Below, piece after piece: positions 1 to 13,600 of a stretch of DNA of 64,000 nucleotides (positions are counted from its first letter, which is position 1; each line of letters starts with the position of its first letter). The translations under genes were made by a program, and so were the position numbers. The notes under the pieces are model-generated. The model worked only from the letters and a program-made list of their open reading frames with translations. It did not search any database and had not been told where the DNA came from. Source of the DNA: Hippasteria phrygiana (Eukaryota; Echinodermata; Asteroidea; Valvatida; Goniasteridae). The stretch is taken from NCBI GenBank assembly GCA_037893225.1, contig JAZGUH010000113.1:868001-932000 (forward strand). Reading direction: 5' to 3'.

Positions 1-668
1 ACAAACAAAGGACTGCACGGTTTTTCTTTTGTTAGATGTTCATAGTGTTATATGAATTAACAAACTGAAAACAAATTTTTCTCTGGATGGGATATTTTTT
101 TGAAAGATTCTTCAGCAAGCGAGTTGGCAAAGCGATGTACAATTTCAGACTGGCCCAAAGTGTTGATTGGCAAGGCCAACAAGTTTACATGTATATCGAA
201 TAGTTGTTGCAACTAGACCGGCCAATAAGCTTTTAGAATTCAAGTTTGCTTGAAGACGAAGAATTTTTTTCAGTTTCTCAACTTTGTTGCAAAGTAACCT
301 CCGACTTTAATTCAGTATAACCACGGAACTGTGGCTCGACCACTGTCAATTCCAATGTGATCTAAGTCATGCAGGAATCTGCACCAACTGCACATGATAG
401 TCAAATAAAACGACTGTCCATAGTGCATAATGCTTATCTGAATTTACTATACCTCATACATATTCATGATAGAGAGCCGAATTCTCACTGGTCCATTCAC
501 CAGCCGCTATTTTTGCTGTTTACGAGAATTTACGCACAGGGTAAATACGCATGCATAGTCGACTAACATGGGTTACCCGTGCAACAGGCTACTACGCATG
601 CGCTTTACGAAGTAATCGTGGAACACGTAATAAGTCTCCTGAATATGCATGAGGTATAGGAAAACAAA
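1..668. other. Unassigned 3' flanking sequence
   Basis: I see no gene, RNA or defined repeat in this stretch. Short ORFs have no recognisable similarity. Confidence 0.5.
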
Positions 669-670
669 TA

Positions 671-1863
671 CAGGCATCACAACTTCCAAGTTCCCCTCTA
701 ATATTTTTCTAAATAACTGGAAAAGTAGTGCACGAATTTGAAAAATTCAAAAAGCGAATGATAGAATGACATGTTCTACACAGCTGGTGGTGATGCCGAA
801 GAAATTCAATCATGCATACAACATTGACAGTCCTTTGAATGGAAATTGAGCTGTTAAAAAGAGTTGCAGTAAACAGAATTGGTTCAATAGAAGGCTAAAG
901 CATGTTTTATTTCAGTACTCGCGCAGTGATGATAATGAAGATTTTTGTCACATAATTCAGAACTTTTGACATGTTGAAAAAGAAAATCTCCAGAAATTAA
1001 AAACAAGACGCAATGTTTGTGTTAGCCCAGATAAACCTCTAATTCTCAGAAAACAACTTCAGAGTCTCATTTTCAGGTTTATCCTGCAGCAAAAACTTTC
1101 AGTTCAGTATGGGATTAGTCCACCGTTATTCTCCAGAACTGCCAAGCAGCGGTGACATGCTGTTGGTTGCATGGTGCAAGTTCTCCCATGCTCTCTGCAG
1201 CATCTGGCCAATGTGGTGTCATGGTTGGTCACCCATCCAATCTGGTCCCAAAGATTCTCAATGGGGTTTATTCAAGTCTTAATTCACTCCCTTGATCCTG
1301 AAGAAACTAAAGCAGTCCGTGCCCTGTGAGGAGTAGCATTGTCATTCATCAAGATGAAGTCTTGGCCTATGGCTGCTGCAGAGGGAATAACATGTGGCTC
1401 CAAGATTCATTAACATAACGTGCACCAGTCAGATTCCCTTGAACAATTACCAAGTCTGTTTTCCCCCTCGGAACTAATGCTGGCCCGTACCATCACACTC
1501 CCCCTTTCATTTTGGTCGACTTCTTGGATGCAATCACTGCGTATCTGTTCTCCTGAGCACCTCCAAACACGCTGTCACCCATCAACTTTCTCTAGGAAAA
1601 AGCCGCACTCATTGGTGAATAAAAGTCAACTTAAGTCTTAACTCACAGAACGGTGAAATACACTTTGCTGCAACTTTTGAAACATGCGTAATGTTTATTT
1701 TGGTGCCTGTAACTCGTAAAGGCGCACACAGATTTTAATTATCTTACCACCACAAGTGTAGAACATGTCACTATCATTTACTTTTTAAATTTGCACATTC
1801 ATGCAATACCTTTCCAGTTATTCAGAAAAATATTAGAGGGGAACTTAGAAGTTGTGATGCCTG
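671..1863 (-). mobile_element. Tc1/mariner-type transposon, decayed but with both ends
   Basis: The terminal inverted repeats are about 53 bp (671-723 and 1811-1863, starting CAGGCATCACAACTTC) and nearly perfect. They are flanked by TA at 669-670 and 1864-1865, the Tc1/mariner target duplication. The interior encodes a C-terminal transposase remnant on the minus strand. At 1193 bp it is shorter than an autonomous Tc1 element (about 1.6 kb), so roughly the N-terminal third of the gene is missing. Confidence 0.9.
1104..1640 (-). pseudogene. Tc1-like transposase remnant (DDE domain)
   Basis: Fragments in two frames show the Tc1 landmarks. An F-T-N-E block marks the first catalytic Asp position, here Asn. 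Then come G-S-V-M-V, F-I-L-M-N-D-N-A-T-P-H-R-A with the second Asp, N-P-I-E-N-L-W-D-Q-I-G with the Glu, and a C-terminal G-G-L-I-P-Y stop. Only 27 residues separate D and E where Tc1 elements have 34, and several in-frame stops interrupt the gene. It is inactive. The helix-turn-helix N-terminus is absent. Confidence 0.88.
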
Positions 1864-1884
1864 TATAACATGGTTTATTTCGGA

Positions 1885-2003
1885 TGGATAGTCAATATTA
1901 GCTCCCCTCAATATTGGAAGTTGACAAACTAGTTCCCTCGGCTTCACCTCGGGAACTAGTTTGTCAACTTCCAATACCCAGGGAGCTAATTATTGACTAT
2001 CCA
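1885..2003. repeat. Foldback (hairpin) repeat
   Basis: An almost perfect 119-bp inverted repeat: TGGATAGTCAAT at the left and ATTGACTATCCA at the right, with the central arms closing on a CTCGG-CTTCAC-CTCGG loop. Reads as a MITE or foldback element. No coding capacity. Confidence 0.85.
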
Positions 2004-5000
2004 CCCTCAAACCATTTGTATAATAAGGACTGCAATAACTGGCCGACATCAAGTCTTAGAAAATTAAGCAGAAAGACCATAACATTTTATTTTATCATTT
2101 GTACCACAGGACAGAATATATCATTTCACACAATAAGCTTGGTTATGTTACCATATAGCCCTTAGAGGAAGAGTAACAATGTTATTCAATGTACAATTCA
2201 ATCATTAATTTGCAATGTTTTTCAGTAATACTACATTAGTAGCGCTTGTAATTTGTTCAAACTGTGCCCGACCCCAAAAGAACACAAAATATGTAATACT
2301 TTTCTTTAAAAGTAAAAACAAAAAAAGAGGCGGGATTTTTTTTTTTTTTAAGCCTGCCTATAATTCATTTGTTCTTTTTCCACAAAGTTGTTTAAATCAC
2401 ATCAATGCTGTGTTACAAAGGAAATAATGCTGTAAATGGTTTTAAAGCAACGATAAATACATATAGATTGTAATAGATTTTTGTGTTCTTAGTAATTTAT
2501 CTAGAGTCAGAAAAGAAAACAAAATTACTGGGCATGCCTCTGCCCACAAAAGCACTCCTTTTTGCTGTGACACCAACTGCGTTACTTGCCACGCCCCTAA
2601 CACAGCTACAATGTGCATTTTGTATGCGCCATGGGCATGGCAAATGTTTTTACCACCGTTAACATTTGTTTGATCCCAAGTGTTGATAAATTACTTAAAT
2701 ACCACAATACATCAAAATTCCTATTTCTTCATGTATGCATCATTGCTTCAGAACCAGTTACAACATTTTTTCCCCCATTATTGACTTTTGTGAACCTTCA
2801 AAACATGCACAGTAGCTGGAGTTTAACCCAACATTACAGATGGTATTTACTGTACACTGTAAAAATGTTGGGTAAAAAAATGTTGGGCAGTACCATTTTA
2901 ACCCCACTTTAACCAACAATTGGTTTGTGCACAGCTGTGGTTATACAACCATTGGTAAATTGGGTGAAAAATTACCCAACTACCATGTAAGAAAAGGTCG
3001 AACATGTTGACTATTGTACCAACGTTGAGTAATCTGTTTGCCCAACTTTCTAACAGTGTGAAGTATGATGATGGCCCAGAGGTTTGTACCAGTATGGAAC
3101 TGACTCGTGAATGAGCAGTCCTCAGCTATGCATGGTGGGTTTCAGTGGAGAATGATTGATGAGATGCAGTGAATGCACAGCTGCATCTAGCCCAATCCCT
3201 CTGATCCACATCCCTAATGAGATGAAGCCTAATGACCGACAATGGATGACAAACTGCTGTGTGGTTTAAGCCTGGTTTCCCCATAAAGTCACAATGAATG
3301 CAGGCAGCATATCAAGTTGTAGACAGACAGGGCAAAAAACAGACATAGCAATTTTCAAGTAAAATAGCACATATTGGTGATTTTAACTTTTCTGAACATC
3401 ACTTCACTTTCATAGATTTCTATTATAGAAAGCTATTGCATTAGCATTTATGGACAGATGGACAAAGGTGAATGGCTAATAGTCTTACATGCAAGACAAA
3501 GAGAAAATCGGCCACAATTGTAGTCGAGCATGCAAAGTTGTATGGCCTACTCTTACGGCTCCATGCAAATATCGGGCAAAGCTGTCTGCATCAGTCACAA
3601 ACATCCACCAGGGGACCCTTTGGCAATGCTGTCAGCGATCATAGCGACTATACAGAAACCGGGCTTTACAGTCTTCATCAAAAAATTAGGATCCTATACC
3701 CAAGTTCTATTTATTACCTGAAACACAAACATTGCAGAGTGTGCAGGTTGACCTCATAAACTAGTGAGATTAAACGAGCATACATGACTTTCCATCACAT
3801 CTAGGAGCGACAACATGTGCGGTGCCCTATTTCGTGGAACCTTCATTTTCTGACCGAACTGGGCTGCTCATTCTGCAATTAAGTGCTTCTGTTATTACAA
3901 TTTTCAACATGTTTAAAAATATTTAAAATTTAGCACAAAACTATTCAAGAAAAATTTGACCTCAACTTTTATCGATTGATTTTGATGACTGCTACTGGGT
4001 TAGGACATAGCTAGACATAGTTTGTGCATAGCTAGATTAGTCAGTGCTTGGTACCAAGATGTTCACACTGAAAGTGACTGAAGTCATGAGACTAAACAAG
4101 CTCTATTTTAGTAGTCACCAGAATTATTGTGTTCACAAATGCAGACCAATTTAGTATTTAACCAAACACATTTGTGCTTTGTTCCCTACAGCAACCACAC
4201 AAAATTCATTGTTATACTTTAAATTACACATTTATCATAATATAGACAAAATGATCGATTTAAACAACTTTGTAAAAACAGCAAGGCATTCTGTGTTTTA
4301 AGAAGCATTTTTCTTTTTCCTTTTTTTTTTTTTGAAGATGAAAATATGCGTCATTAGAATTGTATTCACAGACCCAACTTACGCAGTGGGTTGTATATTC
4401 TTTTCTTACTTACACTTCTTCTCAACACTAATACCACTATAATAAAAAGTCAAAGCAAACTATCAAAGCTTTTCTATATTTGATTCGTTGCCACCTACCT
4501 CTACTGCAAGTCTTGGGGCAAAAAAATGAGTTTAACAAATCACTGAAATGTGTGCGTGAAACAAAGCAGCTTGAAAAGAGACCCATTTACAACCTACATC
4601 ACCAGCATACACTATTGAATCTGTTTATTTAAGTCACACAAGCTTTCGTCATCTCATGCATGTGCAGTGACATCATGCAATAGTAAGGTGGATGGTTGAG
4701 TATTCATTACTACACGTTCAATAGTAGTACTGGCTTATTATATAACACATATACCCTTTTTCTGTTTATTATCCGCATATTTGGCCAATGTCTTAAACAT
4801 AAGTGACAGACAGGTATGGTATATGCAGTATCTTATTAGTTTATCAACATTTATCTCTTTGTGAAGGCCATACTCTTCAAAAGTCTTGCCATTTACCACT
4901 GCTGGTACAAGAAAATGACCATCAAAACAGCAATTCAATCAATGGAATTCTTTATAAACCGACTCCAACAGAAATGAAGTCGTTTTCTTTTAACGTAACT

Positions 5001-5040
5001 TACTCCAATCCACAAGCCTTCACAAGGGTGGATACTTTCA
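2004..5040. other. Unassigned flanking sequence
   Basis: No gene seen. There are A/T-rich runs (2334-2350, 4318-4334) and a few short direct repeats of GTTGGGTAAA at about 2866-2990. Nothing supports a conserved protein or RNA. Confidence 0.5.
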
Positions 5041-5258
5041 TTAACCCCTTGGGCACGGTATTTTACGGGAGACGTCGGGGTGTCGCGGCGGTTCTGGCAG
5101 CCAAATCGAACCGCTACAATGTGTTTGTGCAGTCAAGCATATCATAAACAGTAATCCAACAATGGATAGAAACTGCACAAACGGCGGCCAATGGCGTCAT
5201 CCGGCCTAGTGGCACTTTTTTTTGCGTCCACAGACGTCATCCATACGCAAAGGGTTAA
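5041..5258. mobile_element. TTAA-flanked MITE (copy 1 of 4)
   Basis: TTAA at 5041-5044 and 5255-5258 flank a 210-bp non-coding unit that starts CCCCTTGGG and ends CGCAAAGGG. Related copies are at 40370-40591, 49517-49732 and 55507-55734, sharing the core GACTGCACAA and CAATCCATTGTTGGATTA-like segments. The TTAA duplication suggests mobilisation by a piggyBac- or Kolobok-type transposase. Confidence 0.85.
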
Positions 5259-5831
5259 CACTCAACATGCAATGCAAACCACGGCAGTCCAAAATGTGCA
5301 GTTGGCCAAACAATGGATACACCCCCAACACCTCGTCTTACCAGCCATCACTTGACCAATCACTATGTAAAGTTACATTCAGACAAGGGTAAAGGTATCA
5401 CTTAAAACCAATTATTGTCTCACACTGAAATGTTCTATTCCAGCCAGCAGGGGTGCTTTAATTCAGTAGTGGTTTACATTGGCCACAGAAATTGTTCCGA
5501 TTATGGCAAGTTATTACACAGTTCAAATCTATCCATGCTTTGAGGGTCCTTCACCGACCTACAGCTGACCCGAGGCCAATTTCACAGGACTGTTTCATGA
5601 GTATAAGTCATGCAAACAAAAAGAAAAAAATTTGCTTTGAAAAGCACTAGTTCACGGCCGAGTCCTGCTACTGCTTGTGGGGGGGATTTCAACTATTGCA
5701 TCACGGTTTTAAGCAAATTCTGCTTCTGAAATTAACAAAACTTGTTCCTGCGCTTACTGCTCACCATCTCTGGGAAATAGATGGAGGTTGCACTAGCAGA
5801 AAAATGTGTGCTTAGTAACTTAAGTAATACT

Positions 5832-6114
5832 GGCCCAATTTCACATCAGGATCCTCGACATTTTGTAGGCCAAGTTCATCCACTCGCATCCACCACAACA
5901 GTGTAAATTATGAAGTTGCCGGCGTAACCCTCATGGCACAATTTCATCGAGCCGCTAAGCACTGAAAAGATTAGCTTTAATAGCCAAACCAGGTTACCAG
6001 CCAGAATTGCATGCTATGTGTATTACTTGTGACTGGTTAGCGGCACTATTTTTGCTTGGCATGTAAAATTTGCCAAGAAATATTTTCTGCTTACTGGCTT
6101 TGTGAAATTGGGCC
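5832..6114. mobile_element. GGCCCAATTTCA palindromic MITE (copy 1)
   Basis: Starts GGCCCAATTTCAC and ends GTGAAATTGGGCC, a terminal inverted repeat of about 13 bp. Non-coding. Related copies at 25827-26100 and 35035-35222. Confidence 0.75.
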
Positions 6115-9100
6115 TTGGTTGGAACTGAGCCTGTTTATCTGCAGAACCCCATGATTGGATTTTGTGTTAACTTTGCCCATGTCTGACCACAGCCCCATCT
6201 ATCAATTTCACCTTATTCAATCACTTGCATCACTCAATCATGTTTTAAAAAGGAGATTGTTTTTCTCAAACTAGTAGTGTTAGAAACAAACCCAAAAGAA
6301 ACGGAACAAACAGCGTATACATATATATAAAATGAATACAACAAAAGCAAAAGACAAATCTTCTACAAGACCATGAAAGAAAAGCATCGTTGGAGTTCTC
6401 TAATGGTTGGTGCAGGTTTTCAATCCTTCAGTGAGTTGTGCGGCGAGTTTGGCAAGGAAAACGTAGAGAACTTCACAAATGCAGGGGACCTCGAGTTTGA
6501 ATGAAATGACTAGCAACTATAGAAGGTGACTGATACATACCCATTAACACCTAATGCGAAAGTGCTACTTTCTACTGGAAAGATAAATTCACAAAATTCA
6601 CAAATCACGGTTCAAAAAATATATATCATACATTTAGCTCTGAATATTCCTTAATATGGAAACATATAAACAATATGATATTCTGTTATCATTGTCTTTC
6701 ATATATTTAATGTATCTTTTCATTGGAGATAGTACAGCATCAAATTCAATGTAACATGTGGTTTATCAAGCAACTGAACTTAAATGGTGACTTCTAGACC
6801 ACAGCCTATACTTTGGACGTTTACGCAGAGAATATCTGGTCAATGCACTGTACAAATAAACTCAGAAAAGTTATGCTAAACATAAAAGTATTGCTGCTGA
6901 CAAAGAACTTGGATTAGGCTAGGGTAAGAACCAAAACGCATTAGCCATGCATGCAGAACTGAAGTTAACAAAGCAACTTTCTAGCAGCTTTCTACATAAG
7001 GAATAAGCCCCTTTTTCCATTTCTTCATGCAAACCATGCCTCAAAAAACAAAAAAAAACTTAATATTCACACGATATCTTGAATTTATCCAGTATTCTAG
7101 ACATTTTCTACCGACAGGTATATTTTGTGTGGTTTAGGCACCACCAAAACAGCTGAAGGAAACCACAACCGTGGTATATTTGAAAACATAAATATCTTCA
7201 AGGATATTACACTCTTCCCTTAATCTTAAATATAAATCACAATTTATACATAAAGGGATGTTATTTCATAATTTATGGTGAAAAAAAAAAGTCAGACCAA
7301 CAATTTGAACACAAAAAAGGAACCAAGGTACCAAGAGATTAGTAATCAATGCAATCTATGCCCAGTTATTTTTGTAAAAATGGCATCGTTTTCCCAGAAA
7401 AAAATTCCATAAAAAGTGCCTTTTGTAACGGTGGATACCAATGTCTTTTGTCCACGTGTCATGTCATTAATACACCTTTTACCAACATGCATGTAAAAAG
7501 CAGTGACTACCAATAGACATGTTGCTCTGTGGCTCTTTGCAGGACTGACTTAAATGAAATGTAGGGTGTCAACCTCAATCTCACACCAATCACATTCCGA
7601 CAATGTTTGACAAGTCCAACGGCGAACTTAGCTGCATATTTTAACAAAGGTTGGGTCTGCTTTGGTTCATTCAGACTTAGAAATTTTCCAAGGTTCAACC
7701 AAGACATAGAAGTGACAATTTGGAACCTTAATACTGCGAGACTGGGTACTGAGAGCGAGAGCAACACGTCAGTGGATACATACACATTATAAATCCCGAT
7801 TATAATGCACAAGTCATGTCTGAAAAAAACAAGCCATCGTGATCCTTATGTTTTCCCTATTCATAAAGATTCTCAATCTCATATTTTCTGAATTCTGCCC
7901 TGGACCTAGTCCAAAAATGGAATTTATCTTCAAATGAAGTACCAGTCTAAAGCCAGCATTGTCCTGGGATCAGGCAGGTTTTTACGATGTGACGGGCAAC
8001 ATGTGACAAAGTTCACACCCATGTTCCAAAAGTTAGACTTAAGCAGTGCATACAAATATCAATGCTGTCAAAATGCATGAGCTTCTTATGTCATGTTGGA
8101 TAAGCATATCATCAACAGCAGGACTTACAGAACACATCCCATGAGCAACAAAGAGCATTCTGTCCATGCCAGCACTGCTGGTATGTATTGCATGTATGTA
8201 AAGTGGCCATGTTCAAACAGTATGCACTATGCAGTATTAGAATGTCTGAATTGACCAACTTAAACCAACTCTTGTGGCATTTTGGCACACTGAATATTGG
8301 TCTCACAACAAGCACCGAGTTTCACAGCAAGCCACTGCAGTAATTGAGAACTGTCATACTGTCTGAATCACCCTAGCATCAGCATGCCAATGACGTAAAC
8401 ATCAATGTAAGAATAAAATATAAAGCTTGTCCATTATAAGGCCACACCGATTATTTTAAACATGGCATCTGTATCATGTATGCACAGCTGCTGAATCTTG
8501 TCGGTTAACCCGGGACATCAAAAGTCATTTGTACACATGCTCTGGCCTCAAAAACATTCAATAGGAAAGGACACTTCCACAGGTATTTTTCATTTTTACG
8601 TATCAAAGCCATATGCAGAAATGCATGTGAATACATTAGTAGTACTCTTAATGTGTTGTGTTACACATATGGTCGTGAGTTTGTATATGCCGGCAATCGT
8701 TGACCTAGGACAAAAGAATTCAGGCGTAGACAAAGGGGTCCACGTTTGACCCTAACGTCCACGATTGAAAATCGTGTACAAAACCAATGGGAGGCCTTCC
8801 GAAAAAGTTAGAGTATAAACAAAAGAGGAACAATGGGAGGTGTGACTGTGTGTGGACGAGTGGTCTGGATAATTCCACAGCTTTTAAACTGAAGCCTAGC
8901 AAAGGGATTTTGATGCTTGAGTTCTTGAGCAAGACACTGTCACAAGTTGCTTTTCTCCACTCACCAGTAAAAGGGTACATGTACCTGTGAGGGCAGAGCT
9001 GGTTATGTTTGCATGAGCCCTTTCTGCTGAAAAGCAACATTCAAGCTGTATCCTTTTTAGGGAGCAGAGATGGTTCAAAGAACACTAACCCTAACGTCCT

Positions 9101-9337
9101 AGGCATTCATTTGGGGTACAGTACATTGTATTACAAAATATTACTCAATTCTCATAGGCCAGTGTAGTAAAAGTACTGCATACTACAGTTTACTCAAGTA
9201 GTATTTTGTAGTAGTCGGTGATATTAGGGTTAAGGGCATGATGAGCAGGGGTAATAACACTGAAGAACATTGAGCACCACCTCAGTGGATATGTGCGCAT
9301 TATCAATTCATATTATATGCCAACAAAACATGCAGTG
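6115..9337. other. Unassigned 3' flank
   Basis: No recognisable gene. The longest frame (7507-7812, minus) resembles nothing I know. CCCTAAC-type motifs occur at about 8750, 9088 and 9230 but do not form a clear element. Confidence 0.4.
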
Positions 9338-9341
9338 TTAA

Positions 9342-10600
9342 AGGGCAAGTAAAACGCAGAATAAAATTTGGACTTTTCTGATAGTTTATGCCTCCCAAAA
9401 CTAATATAACAAGTTTCACGAGTCTGAAAGAAAAATGTTCGAGCCTTTTCCCTCCGAGCCACTTTGACTCGATTCAGAAAAGGCCGAGGTCAACTGCGTG
9501 CCGTATCGCGCGAGTGATGACATATACTTGTAGAAACATATGACGTCACTGTATTATACGACATACTTTCTCAATCTAAATTTCATAAAACGCTTGTGCA
9601 CAGGCGAGGGCAGCGCAGACGGTCACCCCCCTTTTTTTGGTCATGTTCGTTTTTATCACATCGCATTTGTTCAATGTTTAGAAAGAGTACATGGCAGTGT
9701 ATATGTTTTGATTTGATTTTGTTTACTTACTCGTGCTCTTTCCCTTTTCTTGAAAGTGCCTCCTGATCGCTTTTTACGCATCAAAGGCGACGGTGTCGTT
9801 GATATGTGCAGCCGCCTCCCGGCATGTTGAGTCAAGCGAGTGTGGACAGGGAGGATGGGCCTCTGGCTGCTCGAGCCGGCAACCGCAGGGAACGACATCG
9901 TGGTCTGGGGCGCGTGAGTCCGGGACAGGGTTGGAATGCTTGGTGCCTTTAGAGTTGGAATGGCTCCAGCCTTCAAACGGAATTGTGCCTTCAAACCCAG
10001 CTAGGTTTTCATACTAACACTATCATCAATACAGTCTTTGGCGAAATGTTCTGCACATATTTTCGACCATTTCGACAACCCAAAATCAGATCTTGTATTG
10101 TCTATTGTCAAAGCGTACCCACTGTCGCCTTTGAACTCCATTCAGCACTGCAAATTGCAGGAAGGTAAGGTCAGGATTTTTGTCGCCGTTCCTCGTGCAA
10201 AACCCAACTACACACGATCGAGGCATAATGATTATCTCAGAACCATGCTTATACTGAAATATCAAAATTAGACAAAATAAGCGGGAATGCGGAGGAGTTA
10301 TGCCAACAAAAAAATCTTCCAGCATCATCAACTCCACGTACGTACATGACGTACGTGCATGTGCGATATACGCGATATAGTGTTTGGCTAGTATCAACCG
10401 ACGTTTACGTCACGGGGTCAAGTACATACATTTACATAATGAGCTTTCGCGAAACAGGATAAATGGTTCAGAATAACCCTCTTTTGTTAAATAAAAAAAA
10501 TCGCTCTCATCTGCAAACTAATCTTCATCAATTAAAAGGGTATTTAAACTATCAGTAAAGTCAAAAAGTCTAAATTTTACTTGACGTTTTACTTGGCCCT
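9342..10600 (-). mobile_element. Kolobok-like DNA transposon remnant carrying a THAP gene
   Basis: TTAA at 9338-9341 and 10601-10604 flank a 1259-bp unit beginning AGGGCAAGTAAAACG and ending in the near-complement (GTTTTACTTGGCCCT). A broken THAP-domain gene on the minus strand lies inside. TTAA duplications, AGGG termini and a THAP DNA-binding domain together fit the Kolobok superfamily as I know it. The catalytic domain is not seen, so this is a deletion derivative or a non-autonomous element. Confidence 0.75.
9671..10226 (-). pseudogene. THAP-domain transposase N-terminus, frameshifted
   Basis: ATG at 10226 gives M-P-R-S-C-V-V-G-F-C-T-R-N (C-x-x-x-x-C of the C2CH zinc finger), then Q-W-V-R-F-D-N. 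After a stop the same domain resumes in another frame with K-I-C-A-E-H-F-A-K-D-C (the CxxH part). One further stop precedes L-G-L-K-A-Q-F-R-L-K-A-G-A-I-P-T, the standard THAP C-terminal block. A basic region follows. At least one frameshift and two stop codons make it non-functional. Confidence 0.85.
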
Positions 10601-10604
10601 TTAA

Positions 10605-13600
10605 CCATTTTTGCATTTTCTTGTGCATTTTGGAACTAGCTATGTCCCAGCAACATGTGTACTGGCTGTGGAAATCATCTCACTTCATACAAACATTGCT
10701 GGATTGTAAACACTCACATTTCCACTGATTTTTCACCGACGGGGATTTCCCCAAACTACTGATCTCTACATTTTCCAAATGGTAAAATGCCTACGTGTAA
10801 AAATGGCAAAGTTAATTTTTCCGGATACTTATTTGATATCAATAAATTACTTTTACCCTGTTTCAAATTCCTCCAATATTTCAATTCAAAACATTTTTCA
10901 AATAATTAATTTTCCCTTTTATATGCAATAAACAGTTATATTTCATTTCTTTCACGAAAGCATTTGGTGAGTTTCTTGAAGAGCATGCTTATGAGTCCCA
11001 ACAAATATTAATCAGCCTGAATGGATGGAGTAACCCTAGGTTACATCAATTTATAGGGAATTATTACGTTATAGGGAATTATTACATTATAGGAACAATT
11101 ATATACACATAACACTGACTTGAAGTAGCATGACGTAAGCCACACTTAAAACTGCTAAATATCACAAGAACGTTAAAACCAAAAAAAGCCGAGAAAATAT
11201 TGACAACCACCTCTTTTAAATAAGGGAGACATGACATGAATTACCCCCCCCCCCCCCACATCCCATACTTTCAACCTTTAAACTTTTTTTAGGAATCTTC
11301 CCAAATCCTCCACAATCCACCATTGTGTAGTAACCCAAGAGTACATTCTTGATAGGCACATCAAGTCCCATAAAGCATAATTGTGTCTGGGTTCTACTCT
11401 TCTCAATCCTGCTACATCCTCAAACATCCTGGTGGATTTCGAAGGATCTGGAATGGTTAGGGTTAATTAAACAAGGGATAGTATAATACTGGCTGCATGA
11501 CAAGCCTGAAATAAAGTGGGTTTACTACAAATTGAAGGCCTGAAGTCTGTAAGACTTGTCCAAAGTGCAACTAAATGCACTACCTTTTTAAAGAATGCAA
11601 AATCCTAATTCATGTACACCCTAGTAAACTAGGCGAGATTTTTGAAAATGACACGAGACATTTTGATTAGAAGCTGGTAACATATCCATCTTACCTAATT
11701 TGAGGGTGTTAAGTTCGACAATTTATGTTACCAACCTCACTTTTTTAGCCCTTTAGCAAGACAAAGAGCAGACAACGTCCTACAATTTGTTCAAAATAGT
11801 CTGATTTCAGTACGCACTGGCATTCATTTTGTGTTGAAAAGATATCTTCACCATACTAGTCGGTTTCCTTGCTGTGCTTTGTATGCTTTATTTCTCAAAC
11901 AGCGTGTGCGACCAAATGTTAACCTACTCGAAGTCATAAATCAAGATATCGTACCATAAAAGAGGTTTGGGATTTTCATCAAGTATAACCAAAAATTTTC
12001 AAGGGCAATAGTATAATTCATTATTACTTCTGGTACTGACCGCCACCATGGATGTCATGAGTTAGCATAGCAATGCCAGTTCTCCGAGTCAACTCCAAAG
12101 TACCTGAGCTACCACAAAATAGAATTTAAACAAAACCATGAAAATAAGAACAGTAAACCCTTTAAATAACCTTGAACTTCAATACAGAGAAAATTCATGT
12201 GTCCATACAAATTATTAGTTTTTTGAAACGATTGTCGACAACTTTTTATAAGTGCTCATGTCTATCCACGATCAACACATGCTCCGATACCTGGAGGACA
12301 GGTATCATGGAGAGCACTTTAAAAAAGTATCGTCTAGACTTGTGGGAATTTGATCATTATTTCTATTGTTTGACTAAGATGTCAGTTTGTAGAGAAAGAA
12401 GAATACTTTGGTTTTAATCCTACATGTATTCTGGCAACTTCCAGCTTGAAGTAGAGGCATAAGCCACATTCTCATAAACTTTAAATAAACTTTCTCATAA
12501 ACGTTCTCATAAAGTATACCCCCGGCCACTGCAACCCTGTTCCTGATTGGGTTAAATCACATGTCAAACTGAGCGTGTTCACCAGGGTCACTGCCCTTGG
12601 GCAACAGAAGAACCAATGTTTAGCATGAAACTAACTAGCATTGTTAGAGTAACTCCCCTGGGAGGTTTTGCCGGATTAATCAGCATCATTGTGTCATTCT
12701 TTAAAAAACTCAATTTACAAATTCATCATGCTTATGACCGACTCAAAACCAAAAGAGAAAAAATCAACCTGATATCTTTATAAAAAGAAGCAAAAAAGAA
12801 AAAGAAAAAGCAGTGTCATCTTGCAGGACCACAAACAGTACATGTATATCTTTTTTTAAATATGGATCATCATTAAGGTAATTCAGAATGGTAAAATTTA
12901 ACTTTTTTGTTCAGATTTCAAACAAAATCAATGGCTGGTTGACAAACAATTGTAATATTGCAGAAACGGGACTACTACCCAAAACTCTAATCCTGTGAGT
13001 AGGCAGGGTCTCATCACACCATTTTGGTGTGTCATTTATTCCTAAACGTCCAAAGAGAAACAAACATGCACAAACAGCTTTTATCACAATTTGCCTTATA
13101 CTTCCTCTTTGCAATGCTCAAATAAATGTTTTACTGCATAACATCAGTCCCTGACTCCCCCCAACCCCTTCCCAAACAAAATATAAACAGTTCCATTACT
13201 GCTTCAAATTACCCTCACCTATCATGTTCCTTTTCCAACACTTCAACTAGCACTCCTGCAAAGCAAGACCACTTGACCCAATGCATTAGAATCGAGTGAA
13301 ACGTATCCGTTCACCTGAACTATGATTCAACTCCGAATGCACAAAATCCAAGACCAAAAAACATTTCTGCACATTTCAATAGCCGTCTCATGACCTCATG
13401 CCAATGAACAAGATCAATGCCACGTCCTCTTCCACCAGAATCATTCTGAAATAAACATGAAATTGATGGCAACCTGTACGCTGGTAGTATGCTCAACCAT
13501 GCTGCATTACCAACATGGTTACATACACGACACCTATCCCCAGTACAAATTTAGTCTATAAGTTAGTCATTCTATCTTAGTCATTCAAGGTTTACATTTT

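Noticed and set aside
7507..7812. 101-codon minus-strand ORF
   Set aside because: No known motif or homology, no supporting splice sites, and about the length expected by chance in AT-rich DNA.
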